Origin: Phreatobacter oligotrophus | Lineage (GTDB): Bacteria; Pseudomonadota; Alphaproteobacteria; Rhizobiales; Phreatobacteraceae | Direction of reading: 5' to 3' | DNA length: 64,000 nt | Assembly: GCF_003046185.1 (NCBI RefSeq) | Contig: NZ_PZZL01000006.1 | Coordinates: 62,001 to 126,000 of the forward strand | In this document: positions 19,299 through 27,725 of the stretch, one piece after another | How the letters are laid out: the number at the start of each line of letters is the position of its first letter | How positions within the stretch are numbered: position 1 is the first letter of the stretch | Position numbers and translations under genes: made by a program | The notes under the pieces: model-generated | What the model saw: the letters and a program-made list of their open reading frames with translations, nothing else | Databases searched by the model: none | What the model was told of the DNA's origin: nothing

Positions 19299-20291
19299 AT
19301 GAAGCTCGTGACCTTCCTCGGCTCGCATGGCCGCGACCGGCTGGGCGCCATCATCGGGCCGCCCGGCGACGAGCATGTCCTCGACCTCGCCACCGCCGCC
19401 CATCGCGACCACGTCCCGGCCACCGCCTTCCGCTCCATGCTGGCGCTGATCGAGGCGGGGCCGCGCGCCCTCGACCAGGCGCGGACCCTTGCCGGGCGGC
19501 ACCAGATCGACGAGGACATTGCCCGGCCGCTGGCGCGGGTGCGGCTGCGGGCGCCGATTCCCGTGCCGCCGCAGGTCCGCGACTTCTCGGTCTTCCCCCG
19601 CCACCTGCTCGATGCGCCGGTGGGCATGCGGCGCATCATCGCCCGGGCGAAAGGCGACGAGGCTGCGGCGCAGGCCCTGCAGCCCGCCGAGGAGGTCCCG
19701 CAGGTCTATCGCGACCGCCCCATCTACTATTTCACCAACCGCTTCTCGATCGTCGGGCCGGACACCGACGTGCTCTGGCCGTCCTATTCCAAGCTGATGG
19801 ATTACGAACTGGAATTCGCCGCCGTGCTCTGGGGCGGCGGCGCCAACATCGCACCGGGCGAGGCCCACGCGCACATCTTCGGCTACACGATCTTCAACGA
19901 TTTCTCGGCCCGCGACGCGCAGCTCGCGGAAATGGCGGGCATGCTCGGCCCCGCCAAGGGCAAGAGCTTCGACGCGGGCAATGCGCTCGGCCCCTACATC
20001 CTGACGGCCGACGAGATGCCAGACCCCTATGCGCTGAAGGCGACGGCCCAGGTGAACGGCGAGACCTGGACCGACAGCAGCACGAGGGGGATGCTCCACT
20101 CCTTCGAGGACATGATCGCCTATGTGTCGCGCGCCGAGACGCTGATGCCCGGCGAGGTCTTCGGCTCGGGCACGGTGAACGGCGGCTGCGGCCTCGAACA
20201 CGACCGCTTCCTGAAGGGCGGCGACGTCGTGGAACTGAGCGTCGAGGGCCTCGGCACCCTGCGCAACCGCGTCCTCTCCTCCGCCGCGTGA
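19299..20291 (+). CDS. Fumarylacetoacetate hydrolase family protein
   Basis: 330 residues. An N-terminal beta domain (KLVTFLGSHGRDRLGAIIGP, residues 2-21) is followed by the C-terminal FAH fold. The metal-binding region is visible as YELEFAAVLWGGG with Glu ligands, then GYTIFNDFSARDAQ with the conserved NDxSxRD pattern, and later GEVFGSGTVNGGCGLEHDRFL. Members cleave C-C bonds or hydrate/decarboxylate beta-diketo acids. It is 6 bases after the cyclase gene. Its product probably feeds central metabolism (inference). Confidence 0.9.
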   Translation: MKLVTFLGSHGRDRLGAIIGPPGDEHVLDLATAAHRDHVPATAFRSMLALIEAGPRALDQARTLAGRHQIDEDIARPLARVRLRAPIPVPPQVRDFSVFPRHLLDAPVGMRRIIARAKGDEAAAQALQPAEEVPQVYRDRPIYYFTNRFSIVGPDTDVLWPSYSKLMDYELEFAAVLWGGGANIAPGEAHAHIFGYTIFNDFSARDAQLAEMAGMLGPAKGKSFDAGNALGPYILTADEMPDPYALKATAQVNGETWTDSSTRGMLHSFEDMIAYVSRAETLMPGEVFGSGTVNGGCGLEHDRFLKGGDVVELSVEGLGTLRNRVLSSAA

Positions 20292-20440
20292 CACCATCCG
20301 GCCTCCGCCTTTCGGAAGAGGCGCGGGCGTGAGCCCGTGTCATCGTTTCGCCCTGCGGAACGAAATTTCACTGGTTTTCAACGGCTGAAGCGGGCCCAGG
20401 ACCGGTTCGACCGGGGCGCGGGCGACTAAGGCCCCGGTTG

Positions 20441-20463
20441 GCAATGTGGCAAAACGACATTGC
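20441..20463. promoter_or_regulatory. Inverted repeat upstream of livG
   Basis: GCAATGT (20441-20447), nine bases, ACATTGC (20457-20463): a perfect seven-base inverted repeat about 100 bases before the livG start in the 272-base gap 20292-20563. It is an operator candidate. The gap holds no gene that I can see. Confidence 0.45.
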
Positions 20464-20563
20464 GGCGACCCGCCTTATCTGTTCACACTGCCGCCAACGA
20501 TAACGGCCAGCCGAACAATCGGCAGCGCACAAGCGCCCGGCCTTCCAGGGAGGATACCGGCCA

Positions 20564-21373
20564 ATGACATCCGTTGGCATTGCCGACGCGCATCCGGAAT
20601 CCGCATCCGCGCCGCTTCTGGCGGTCCGAGGCATCTGCGTCCGCTTCGGCGGCATCATCGCCCTGAACGGCATATCCTTCGACGTCATGCCCGGTCATGT
20701 CGTCGGGCTCATCGGCCCCAATGGCGCCGGCAAGACCACGCTCTTCAACTGCCTGAGCCGCCTCTACATCCCGAACGAGGGCGACATCCTCTTCGAGGGC
20801 CGCTCGATCATGAATGCGCCGCGCCACGCCATCGCCGCCATCGGCATGGGGCGCACCTTCCAGAACGTCGCGCTGTTCGACCGCATGACCGTTCTCGACA
20901 ACGTCAAGGTCGGCTGCCACAGCCAGAGCCGGGCGGGCTTCCTCGCCAGCGTCCTGCGCACCGGCGCGGTCACGGCGGAAGAAAAGATGATCGAGGACCG
21001 GGCGCGCGAACTCGTCGCCTTCATGGGCCTCGAATCCTTCGCCGCCATGCCGGCCGGCCCCCTGCCCTTCCCCATTCGCAAGCGTGTCGAGCTGGCCCGG
21101 GCGCTCGCCGCTCGCCCGAAGCTCCTCCTGCTCGACGAGCCGGCCGCCGGCCTCAACCACGACGAGATCGAGGTGCTGAAGGAGCAGATCCGCAGGGTCG
21201 TCGAGGTCCAGAAGGTCACGACGCTCCTGGTGGAGCATCACATGAGCCTCGTCATGTCGGTCTCCGACAAGGTGGTCGCCATCGACTTCGGCAAGAAGAT
21301 CGCCGACGGGACGCCCGCGGAAGTGCAGCGCGACCCCGAGGTGATCCGCGCCTATCTCGGCACGGGGGCCTGA
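20564..21373 (+). CDS. livG: HAAT-type ABC transporter ATP-binding protein (LivG-like)
   Basis: 269 residues. Walker [10 protein letters not shown] is at 51-59, the Q-loop at GRTFQNVALFD, and Walker B LLLLDEP at 187-193, followed by AAGLNHDE typical of LivG. The signature helix reads LPFPIRKRVELARAL (167-181), where the normally conserved glycine is a proline. It is the first gene of a five-gene ABC import operon (livG-F-H-M-K order) of the hydrophobic/branched-chain amino-acid transporter family. Real substrates of such systems include amino acids, amides, urea and aromatic acids. Confidence 0.92.
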   Translation: MTSVGIADAHPESASAPLLAVRGICVRFGGIIALNGISFDVMPGHVVGLIGPNGAGKTTLFNCLSRLYIPNEGDILFEGRSIMNAPRHAIAAIGMGRTFQNVALFDRMTVLDNVKVGCHSQSRAGFLASVLRTGAVTAEEKMIEDRARELVAFMGLESFAAMPAGPLPFPIRKRVELARALAARPKLLLLDEPAAGLNHDEIEVLKEQIRRVVEVQKVTTLLVEHHMSLVMSVSDKVVAIDFGKKIADGTPAEVQRDPEVIRAYLGTGA

Positions 21374-21375
21374 CC

Positions 21376-22089
21376 ATGGCGCCGCTGCTCGAAGTCTCCG
21401 GCCTCAAGGCCTATTACGGCGCAACCGAAGCCCTGCACGGCCTGTCTTTCGCCCTTGAGAAGGGCGGCATCACCACGCTGCTCGGCGCCAATGGCGCGGG
21501 CAAGACCACGACGCTGCGCGCCATCAGCGGCCTGGTGAAGCGCGACGGGCGCATCACCTTCGACGGCGAGGCCATCGATCGCGCCGCGACCGAGGACATT
21601 GCCCGCCGCGGCGTCGCCCATGTTCCGGAGGGCCGCGGCACCTTCACCGGCCTGTCGGTCGAGGAGAACCTCAAGATTGCCAGCTACGGGCGGCGCGACA
21701 AGTCGGGCGTCAAGCGCGACCTCGACCTCGTCTTCACGTACTTCCCGCGGCTGAAGGAGCGCCTCCACCAGCAGGCGGGCACCCTCTCGGGCGGCGAGCA
21801 GCAGATGCTCGCCATCTCCCGCGCGCTGATGCTCTCGCCGCGCCTGATGCTGCTGGACGAGCCCTCCTTCGGCCTCGCCCCGCTCATCGTCCAGGAGATC
21901 TTCCACATCATGCGGCGGATCAATGCCGAGGCCGGCGTCTCGATGCTGCTCGTCGAGCAGAACGCGGCGCTCGCCCTCGATCTCGCCGACACCGCCTATG
22001 TGCTGGAGACCGGCACCGTCGTGATGAGCGGGCCCGCGACCCAGCTCAAGAACGACGAGGGCATCCGCAAATCCTATCTCGGCTACTAG
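21376..22089 (+). CDS. livF: HAAT-type ABC transporter ATP-binding protein (LivF-like)
   Basis: 237 residues. Walker A GANGAGKTT is at 37-45, the signature LSGGEQQ at 137-143, and Walker B LMLLDEPSFGLAP, which is LivF-specific. HVPEGRGTFTGLSVEENL is the characteristic Q-loop region. Its ATG lies 2 bases after the livG stop, so the two ATPases are co-translated. It forms the ATPase pair with LivG. Confidence 0.94.
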   Translation: MAPLLEVSGLKAYYGATEALHGLSFALEKGGITTLLGANGAGKTTTLRAISGLVKRDGRITFDGEAIDRAATEDIARRGVAHVPEGRGTFTGLSVEENLKIASYGRRDKSGVKRDLDLVFTYFPRLKERLHQQAGTLSGGEQQMLAISRALMLSPRLMLLDEPSFGLAPLIVQEIFHIMRRINAEAGVSMLLVEQNAALALDLADTAYVLETGTVVMSGPATQLKNDEGIRKSYLGY

Positions 22090-22107
22090 GCGAACGGGGA
22101 CCGGCGC

Positions 22108-23013
22108 ATGGAACAGCTGATCCAGCAGATCGCATCAGGCCTCGCATCGGGGGCCATCTACGCCCTCGTGGCGCTGGCCCTCGTCATGATCTTCACCGCC
22201 ACCGACCACCTGAACTTCGCCCAGGGCGAGATGGCGATGTTCTCCACCTACATCTGCTGGCAGATGATCCAGTGGGGCGTGCCCTTCTGGCCGGCGCTGG
22301 CCTTCACCATCCTGTTCTCCTTCATCCTCGGCGTGATGATCGAGCGGATCATCCTGAGGCCGCTGCACAACGCCTCGGTGCTCTCCATCGTCGTCGTCTT
22401 CATTGGGCTGCTGGCCATCTTCCACTCCCTCGCCGGCGGCATCTGGAGCCACACGATCAAGAACTTCCCCTCGCCCTTCCCCAACGTGTCCTTCGCCGGG
22501 TCCGGCTATATCGGCGCCCACCAGATCGGCATGATCGCGGTCTCGCTCATCATGCTCTTCGGGCTCTGGGGCTTCTTCCGCTTCACGCCGCTGGGCCTTG
22601 CCATGCGGGCGGCGGCGCAGAACCCGGTCTCGGCCCGCCTCGTCGGCGTCAATGTCGACTGGATGCTGGCGCTCGGCTGGGGCCTAGCCGCCGCGGTCGG
22701 CGCGGTCGCCGGCGCCATGGTCGCCCCGGTCGTCTATCTCGAGCCCAACATGATGGCCTCGATCCTCCTCTACGGCTTTGCCGGGGCGCTGGTCGGCGGC
22801 ATCTCCAACCCGGCCGGCGCCGTCTTCGGCGGATTCATGGTCGGGGTCTTGGAAAACCTCGTCGCCTATTTCGGCAACCTCACCGAGAAGACCTTCGGCA
22901 TCTACATCGTCGGCAACGGCGAGAAGCTGACGGTCGCGCTGATCATCGTCATCGCCATCCTCACCCTGAAACCCGCCGGCCTGTTCGGCCGCACCACCGT
23001 GAAGAGGGTGTGA
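22108..23013 (+). CDS. livH: HAAT-type ABC transporter permease (LivH-like)
   Basis: 301 residues with about eight hydrophobic segments. The LivH hallmarks are visible: QIASGLASGAIYALVALALV at the N-terminus, ATDHLNFAQGEMAM, GLAMRAAAQNP-SARLVGVNV in the cytoplasmic coupling region, and a long C-terminal part ending PAGLFGRTTVKRV. Inner-membrane subunit pairing with LivM. The gene starts 18 bases after livF. Confidence 0.94.
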   Translation: MEQLIQQIASGLASGAIYALVALALVMIFTATDHLNFAQGEMAMFSTYICWQMIQWGVPFWPALAFTILFSFILGVMIERIILRPLHNASVLSIVVVFIGLLAIFHSLAGGIWSHTIKNFPSPFPNVSFAGSGYIGAHQIGMIAVSLIMLFGLWGFFRFTPLGLAMRAAAQNPVSARLVGVNVDWMLALGWGLAAAVGAVAGAMVAPVVYLEPNMMASILLYGFAGALVGGISNPAGAVFGGFMVGVLENLVAYFGNLTEKTFGIYIVGNGEKLTVALIIVIAILTLKPAGLFGRTTVKRV

Positions 23014-23015
23014 GC

Positions 23016-24059
23016 ATGACCGCCGTGACCGCTCCGGGCGCCCCCACCGCCGATCCGGCCCGCAACATCACCCGCACCCTCGTCATCGGGCTGGTGCTGA
23101 TGGCCGCCGCCCTGCCCTTCCTGGTGGGCAAGTCGGGCGTCATCTCCAACTTCACCTTCCTGCAGATGAGCCTGATGATCGTCTATGCGATCGCGGTGCT
23201 CGGCCTGAACCTGCTGACCGGCTTCAACGGCCAGATCTCGCTGGGCCACGGCGCTTTCTTCGCCGTCGGCGCCTATACCGCAGCCGTGCTGATCGAGACC
23301 TATGGCGTCAATTACTGGCTGACGCTTCCCGTCGCGGCCGTCCTCTGCTTCGTCATCGGCTATCTCTTCGGCCTACCGGCCCTGCGGCTCGAAGGGCACT
23401 ATCTGGCGCTCGCCACCTTCGGCCTCGCCATCGCCGTGCCGCAGATGCTGAAATACAAGCACCTGGAGCCGATCACCAACGGCGTCATGGGCATCAACCT
23501 GATGAAGCCCGACGCGCCCTTCGGCCTGCCGCTTTCCTCCGACCAGTGGATGTTCCTGGTCGTGCTGATCGTCGCCGTGGCGATGTTCTGGGCGGCGCGC
23601 AACCTGCTGAACTCCCGGCCCGGCCGCGCCATGATCGCCATTCGCGACAACACGCTGGCCGCCGGCACGATGGGCATCGACACCTCACGCTACAAGGCAA
23701 CGGTGTTCGGCATCTCGGCGCTCTATGTCGGCATAGCCGGCGCGCTCCACGCCATCATCTTCGAGTTCGTCTCGCCCGACAGTTTCCGCTTCGAGCTCTC
23801 CATCGCGATCCTCGTCGGCGCGGTGGTCGGCGGCGTCGCCTCGCTCCCCGGCGCCATCATCGGCGGCGTCTTCGTGCAGTTCATCGAGAAATATGCCGAT
23901 GCGATGACGAAGAAGCTCACCCAGGCGATCCATCTGCCGCTCGAGCTGCAGCCCTGGACGCTCTACGGCATCACCCTCATCATCCTGATCTACGTCATGC
24001 CCGGCGGCATTGCCGGTGGCCTCGCCGCGCTCTGGGCGCGGTTCAGGCGGAGGGCCTGA
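23016..24059 (+). CDS. livM: HAAT-type ABC transporter permease (LivM-like)
   Basis: 347 residues, polytopic. Family markers are YAIAVLGLNLLTGFNGQISL, GHGAFFAVGAYTAAVL, and the RPGRAMIAIRDNTLAAGTMG coupling helix region followed by YKATVFGISALYVGIAGALH. It starts 2 bases after livH. A 75-base gap then leads to the binding protein gene. Confidence 0.94.
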   Translation: MTAVTAPGAPTADPARNITRTLVIGLVLMAAALPFLVGKSGVISNFTFLQMSLMIVYAIAVLGLNLLTGFNGQISLGHGAFFAVGAYTAAVLIETYGVNYWLTLPVAAVLCFVIGYLFGLPALRLEGHYLALATFGLAIAVPQMLKYKHLEPITNGVMGINLMKPDAPFGLPLSSDQWMFLVVLIVAVAMFWAARNLLNSRPGRAMIAIRDNTLAAGTMGIDTSRYKATVFGISALYVGIAGALHAIIFEFVSPDSFRFELSIAILVGAVVGGVASLPGAIIGGVFVQFIEKYADAMTKKLTQAIHLPLELQPWTLYGITLIILIYVMPGGIAGGLAALWARFRRRA

Positions 24060-24134
24060 GCCCGCCCCATCAGTGCATCACCCCATCACAAGCAGCCGGC
24101 CACAAGGCTGCCCCCACCCGACGGAGGAAACACC

Positions 24135-25364
24135 ATGACTGAGATGAAGCGCAGAACAGTGATCGCAGGCCTCGGCGCCCTTGCCGTGACCCCGGTCTTC
24201 GCCCCCGCCATCGCCCAGAAGCGCTATGACGACGGCGCGAGCGACACCGAAATCAAGATCGGCAACATCATGCCCTATTCGGGCAATGCCTCGGCCTACG
24301 GCGTCATCGGCCGGACCTCCGAGGCGGTGATGAAGATGGTCAACGACGCCGGCGGCCTCAACGGCCGGAAGATCTCCTTCATCACCTATGACGACGGCTA
24401 CTCGCCGCCCAAGGCGGTGGAAATGGTCCGCAAGCTGGTCGAGGAGGACAAGGTCCTGCTCGTCTTCAACCCGCTCGGCACGCCGTCCAACACGGCGATC
24501 CAGCGCTACCTCAACCAGCGCAAGGTGCCGCAGCTCTTCGTCGCCACCGGCGCCTCCAAGTGGGGCAACCCGCGCCAGTTCCCCTGGACCATGGGCTGGC
24601 AGCCCGACTACGCCACCGAGGGCGCGATCTACGCCAAGCACATCCTGGCGACGAAGCCCGACGCCAAGATCGGCGTGCTCATGCAGAACGACGACTACGG
24701 CAAGGACTACTTCAACGGCTTCAAGGCGGGCCTCGGCGCTGCCAACGAGCGCAAGATCGTCCAGCTCTCGACCTACGAGGTCACCGACCCGACCGTCGAC
24801 AGCCAGATGATCCAGCTGAAGAATTCCGGCGCCGACGTGTTCTTCAACATCACCACGCCGAAGTTCGCGGCGCAGGCGATCAAGAAGGCGGCTGAGATCA
24901 GCTGGAAGCCGATCCACTATCTCAACAACGTCTCCTCCTCCTTCGGCTCGGTGCTCCAGCCGGCCGGCATCCAGAACTCGCAGGGGATCATGGTCGCGCT
25001 CTACCGCAAGGACGCGAACGATCCGCAATGGGCGAACTCGCCGGATGTCGTGGGATGGAAGGCCTTCATGGCCAAGTACATGCCGAATGCCGACATCCGC
25101 GACGACGGCCACAACTTCGGCTACTCGGTCGCCCACTCGCTGCTGCAGGTGCTGCGCCAGGCCGGCGACAACCTCACCCGCGAGAACGTCATGAAGGAAG
25201 CGGCGAACCTCAAGGGCTACGAGGCGCCGCTGCTGCTGCCCGGCATCAAGGTGAACACCTCTCCGACCGACTTCTACCCGATCCAGTCGGTCCAGCTCGC
25301 CCGCGTCGAAGGCGATACCTTCAAGCTGTTCGGCGACGTGCTTTCCAACGAGAGCACCTCCTGA
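24135..25364 (+). CDS. HAAT-type ABC transporter substrate-binding protein
   Basis: 409 residues. Signal peptide KRRTVIAGLGALAVTPVFAP (twin Arg, so possibly Tat), cleaved after AIAQ. The mature part is a two-lobe periplasmic-binding-protein type I domain: TEIKIGNIMPYSGNASAYG opens lobe 1, and AVEMVRKLVEEDKVLLVFNP and VPQLFVATGASKWGNP follow. PIHYLNNVSSSFGSVLQPAG is typical of the branched-chain/amide/urea sub-group. GGAGGAAACACC precedes the ATG. It delivers ligand to LivHM. The ligand cannot be named from sequence. Confidence 0.93.
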   Translation: MTEMKRRTVIAGLGALAVTPVFAPAIAQKRYDDGASDTEIKIGNIMPYSGNASAYGVIGRTSEAVMKMVNDAGGLNGRKISFITYDDGYSPPKAVEMVRKLVEEDKVLLVFNPLGTPSNTAIQRYLNQRKVPQLFVATGASKWGNPRQFPWTMGWQPDYATEGAIYAKHILATKPDAKIGVLMQNDDYGKDYFNGFKAGLGAANERKIVQLSTYEVTDPTVDSQMIQLKNSGADVFFNITTPKFAAQAIKKAAEISWKPIHYLNNVSSSFGSVLQPAGIQNSQGIMVALYRKDANDPQWANSPDVVGWKAFMAKYMPNADIRDDGHNFGYSVAHSLLQVLRQAGDNLTRENVMKEAANLKGYEAPLLLPGIKVNTSPTDFYPIQSVQLARVEGDTFKLFGDVLSNESTS

Positions 25365-25434
25365 CGCTTGGACCTCGGCGGCGCGGGCCTCCCGCGCCGC
25401 CCCTTCCCGCCACCGCAGCCGGGCGCCGACAGCC

Positions 25435-26985
25435 ATGTATCCGGGACACCACGCCAAGGCCCATCCGGACCGCGCCGCCTTTATCATGGCCGGCAGCGGC
25501 GAGACCGTCTCCTACCGGCAGTTCGAGGAGCGGGCCAATCGCCTCGCCCATCTCCTGCGGGCGCATGGCCTGAAGCGCCTCGACCACTACGCCATCTTCA
25601 TGGAGAACAATGCCCGCTATCTCGAGGCCTGCGCGGCCGGCGAGCGGGCGGGGCTCTACTACACCTGCATCAACTCCTACCTGCTGGCGGATGAGCTCGC
25701 CTACATCCTCAACAACAGCGAGTCGAAGCTCCTCATCACCTCCCGCGCCAAGCGCGAGGTGGCCTTCCAGGCGCTGAAGCAGTGCCCGAACGTGACGCTC
25801 TGCCTCGTGGTCGATGGCGACCCGGCCGACGCCGCCCATCCCGATTTCGCGACCGCCGTGGCCAGGTACCCGGCGACACCGATTGCCGACGAGGCGCTCG
25901 GCACGCCGATGCTCTATTCCTCCGGCACGACCGGCCGGCCGAAGGGCATCCTGCGACCGCTGCCTGAGAACCCGCCGTCGGAGCCGCTGCCGCTCTATGT
26001 CTTCCTCGACAAGCTCTGGCGCTACCGCGAGGACATGATCTACCTCTCGCCGGCGCCGCTCTACCACTCGGCGCCCCAGGCGGCCGTGAGCCTCACCATC
26101 CGCCGCGGCGGCACGGTGGTGGTGATGGAGCATTTCGACCCCGAGGCCTATCTCGCCCTCATCGAGAAGCACCGGGTGACGCACAGCCAGCTCGTGCCGA
26201 CCATGTTCTCGCGCATGCTGAAGCTGCCGCTGGAGGTGCGTGGGCGCTACGACCTCTCCTCGCTGGAAATCGCCGTCCATGCCGCCGCCCCCTGCCCGCC
26301 GCAGGTCAAGGAGGACATGATCGGCTGGTGGGGGCCGATCATCCACGAGTACTACGGGGCGACCGAGGCCATGGGCTTCACCGCCTGCGACAGCGCCGAA
26401 TGGATGAGCCACCGCGGCACGGTCGGCCGGGTGCTGATGGGCGACCTCCACATCCTCGACGCCGAGATGCAGCCGGCGCCGAAGGGCGAGCCCGGCGAGA
26501 TCTGGTTCAAGACCGCCAACCCCTTCGTCTATTTCAATGATCCCGAGCGCACCGCCGCCTCGCGCTCGCCCGATGGCACCATGTCGACGGTGGGGGACGT
26601 CGGCTATGTCGACGACGAGGGCTTCCTCTACCTCACCGACCGCTCGACCTTCATGATCATCTCCGGCGGGGTGAACATCTACCCGCAGGAATGCGAGAAC
26701 CTGCTCATCACCCATCCCAAGGTCGCCGATGCCGCCGTCTTCGGCGTGCCGAACGAGGACCTGGGCGAGGAGGTGAAGGCGGTGGTGCAGCCCATGCCCG
26801 GCGTCGAACCCGGTCCGGCCCTGGCTGAGGAGCTCATCGCCTTCTGCCGCGCCCACCTGTCGGCGCAGAAGTGCCCGCGCTCCATCGACTTCATGGACCA
26901 GCTGCCGCGGCTGCCGACCGGCAAGCTCTACAAGAAGGGCCTGCGCGACCGCTACTGGGGCGACCGCAAGGTGCGCATCGTCTGA
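25435..26985 (+). CDS. AMP-forming acyl-CoA synthetase
   Basis: 516 residues of the ANL superfamily. The phosphate loop YSSGTTGRPKGI is at 161-172, then YYGATEAMGFTACD (adenine/acyl pocket), the STVGDVGYVDDEGFLYLTDR hinge region, and the C-terminal PTGKLYKKGLRDRY with the catalytic lysine. It activates a carboxylic acid to its CoA thioester. It lies 70 bases after the binding-protein gene on the same strand, which suggests that the imported compound or a breakdown product is a carboxylate. The acid's identity is unknown. Confidence 0.92.
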   Translation: MYPGHHAKAHPDRAAFIMAGSGETVSYRQFEERANRLAHLLRAHGLKRLDHYAIFMENNARYLEACAAGERAGLYYTCINSYLLADELAYILNNSESKLLITSRAKREVAFQALKQCPNVTLCLVVDGDPADAAHPDFATAVARYPATPIADEALGTPMLYSSGTTGRPKGILRPLPENPPSEPLPLYVFLDKLWRYREDMIYLSPAPLYHSAPQAAVSLTIRRGGTVVVMEHFDPEAYLALIEKHRVTHSQLVPTMFSRMLKLPLEVRGRYDLSSLEIAVHAAAPCPPQVKEDMIGWWGPIIHEYYGATEAMGFTACDSAEWMSHRGTVGRVLMGDLHILDAEMQPAPKGEPGEIWFKTANPFVYFNDPERTAASRSPDGTMSTVGDVGYVDDEGFLYLTDRSTFMIISGGVNIYPQECENLLITHPKVADAAVFGVPNEDLGEEVKAVVQPMPGVEPGPALAEELIAFCRAHLSAQKCPRSIDFMDQLPRLPTGKLYKKGLRDRYWGDRKVRIV

Positions 26986-27058
26986 CCGGCTGCCCTGCGG
27001 GACGCCGCCTTGCGATACCGTCGCGGGCGCGCTTGGCTCCGCCCCGCGAGGACAAGCC

Positions 27059-27454
27059 ATGCAGCGCCAGATCATCGAGGTACCCGTCATTTCCGAGGCG
27101 ATCCGCCGCCTCGGCGCACCGACCTCGGCGCTGGTGCGCGCCGGCGACCTGCTCTTCACCTGCGGCATGCCCCCGATCGACACGGTCACCGGCGACATCG
27201 TCTCCGGCGACATCGAGCGGCAGACGGAGGCTGCCATCGACGCGCTGGACGTCGTGCTCCGCTTCGGCGGCTCGTCGCTCGACCAGGTGGTGAAGGCGAT
27301 CGTCTTCGTCACCGATCCCGCGCTCACGGGCGGGGTCAACGCCGTCTATCGCCGCCGCTTCGCCTCCGGCTTCCCCGCCCGCACCAGCGCCGCCATCAAG
27401 CCCTGGCCGCTCGCCTTCGACATCGAGATCGAATGCGTCGCCGCAATCCCCTGA
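27059..27454 (+). CDS. RidA-family (YjgF/UK114) protein
   Basis: 131 residues, a trimeric small-domain enzyme family. Conserved residues are R108 in FPARTSA and the acidic pair near E123/E125 in DIEIECVA. The N-terminal VRAGDLLFTCGMPPID and the FVTDPA stretch fit. Members deaminate enamine/imine intermediates (RidA) or 2-aminomuconate. Together with the neighbouring FAH, cyclase and amidohydrolase genes, an imine-hydrolysis step in an N-containing catabolic route is a reasonable guess, not shown. It is 73 bases after the acyl-CoA synthetase gene. Confidence 0.88.
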   Translation: MQRQIIEVPVISEAIRRLGAPTSALVRAGDLLFTCGMPPIDTVTGDIVSGDIERQTEAAIDALDVVLRFGGSSLDQVVKAIVFVTDPALTGGVNAVYRRRFASGFPARTSAAIKPWPLAFDIEIECVAAIP

Positions 27455-27510
27455 GCGCCCTGCCCCGCCCCCAGGGCAAGCCGCCCACGGCACGCCGGAC
27501 ACTCCTGAAA

Positions 27511-27536
27511 GATACATACTTGACTGTTTGTTTTTT
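27511..27536. promoter_or_regulatory. AT-rich operator/promoter-like segment before the amidohydrolase
   Basis: In an otherwise very GC-rich 271-base gap (27455-27725) there is a distinct AT-rich stretch containing TTGACT (27520-27525) and the imperfect inverted repeat ACATAC-TTGACT-GTTTGT. It probably marks a promoter with an overlapping repressor site for the downstream genes. I see no convincing -10 element. Confidence 0.35.
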
Positions 27537-27725
27537 GGCCGCCACCGTCCCTGCCCGGAACCTCCGGCACGATCGCGACGGCGGGGATACCGCGGGTCTG
27601 TTGCACGGCGCGCGGCTTCCGTGGAACGATCGTGCCCGGCCGCGACCTGATCGAGAAAAAGACATCCTGTCCGCGCCGCCCGCCCTCATGGGGATGGACC
27701 GGAGCGCAAGCCTGAGGACACGACC

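Noticed and set aside
24135-25364. Specific assignment as leucine- or urea-binding protein
   Set aside because: Ligand residues cannot be judged without alignment, and the neighbouring enzymes do not fit amino-acid uptake alone.
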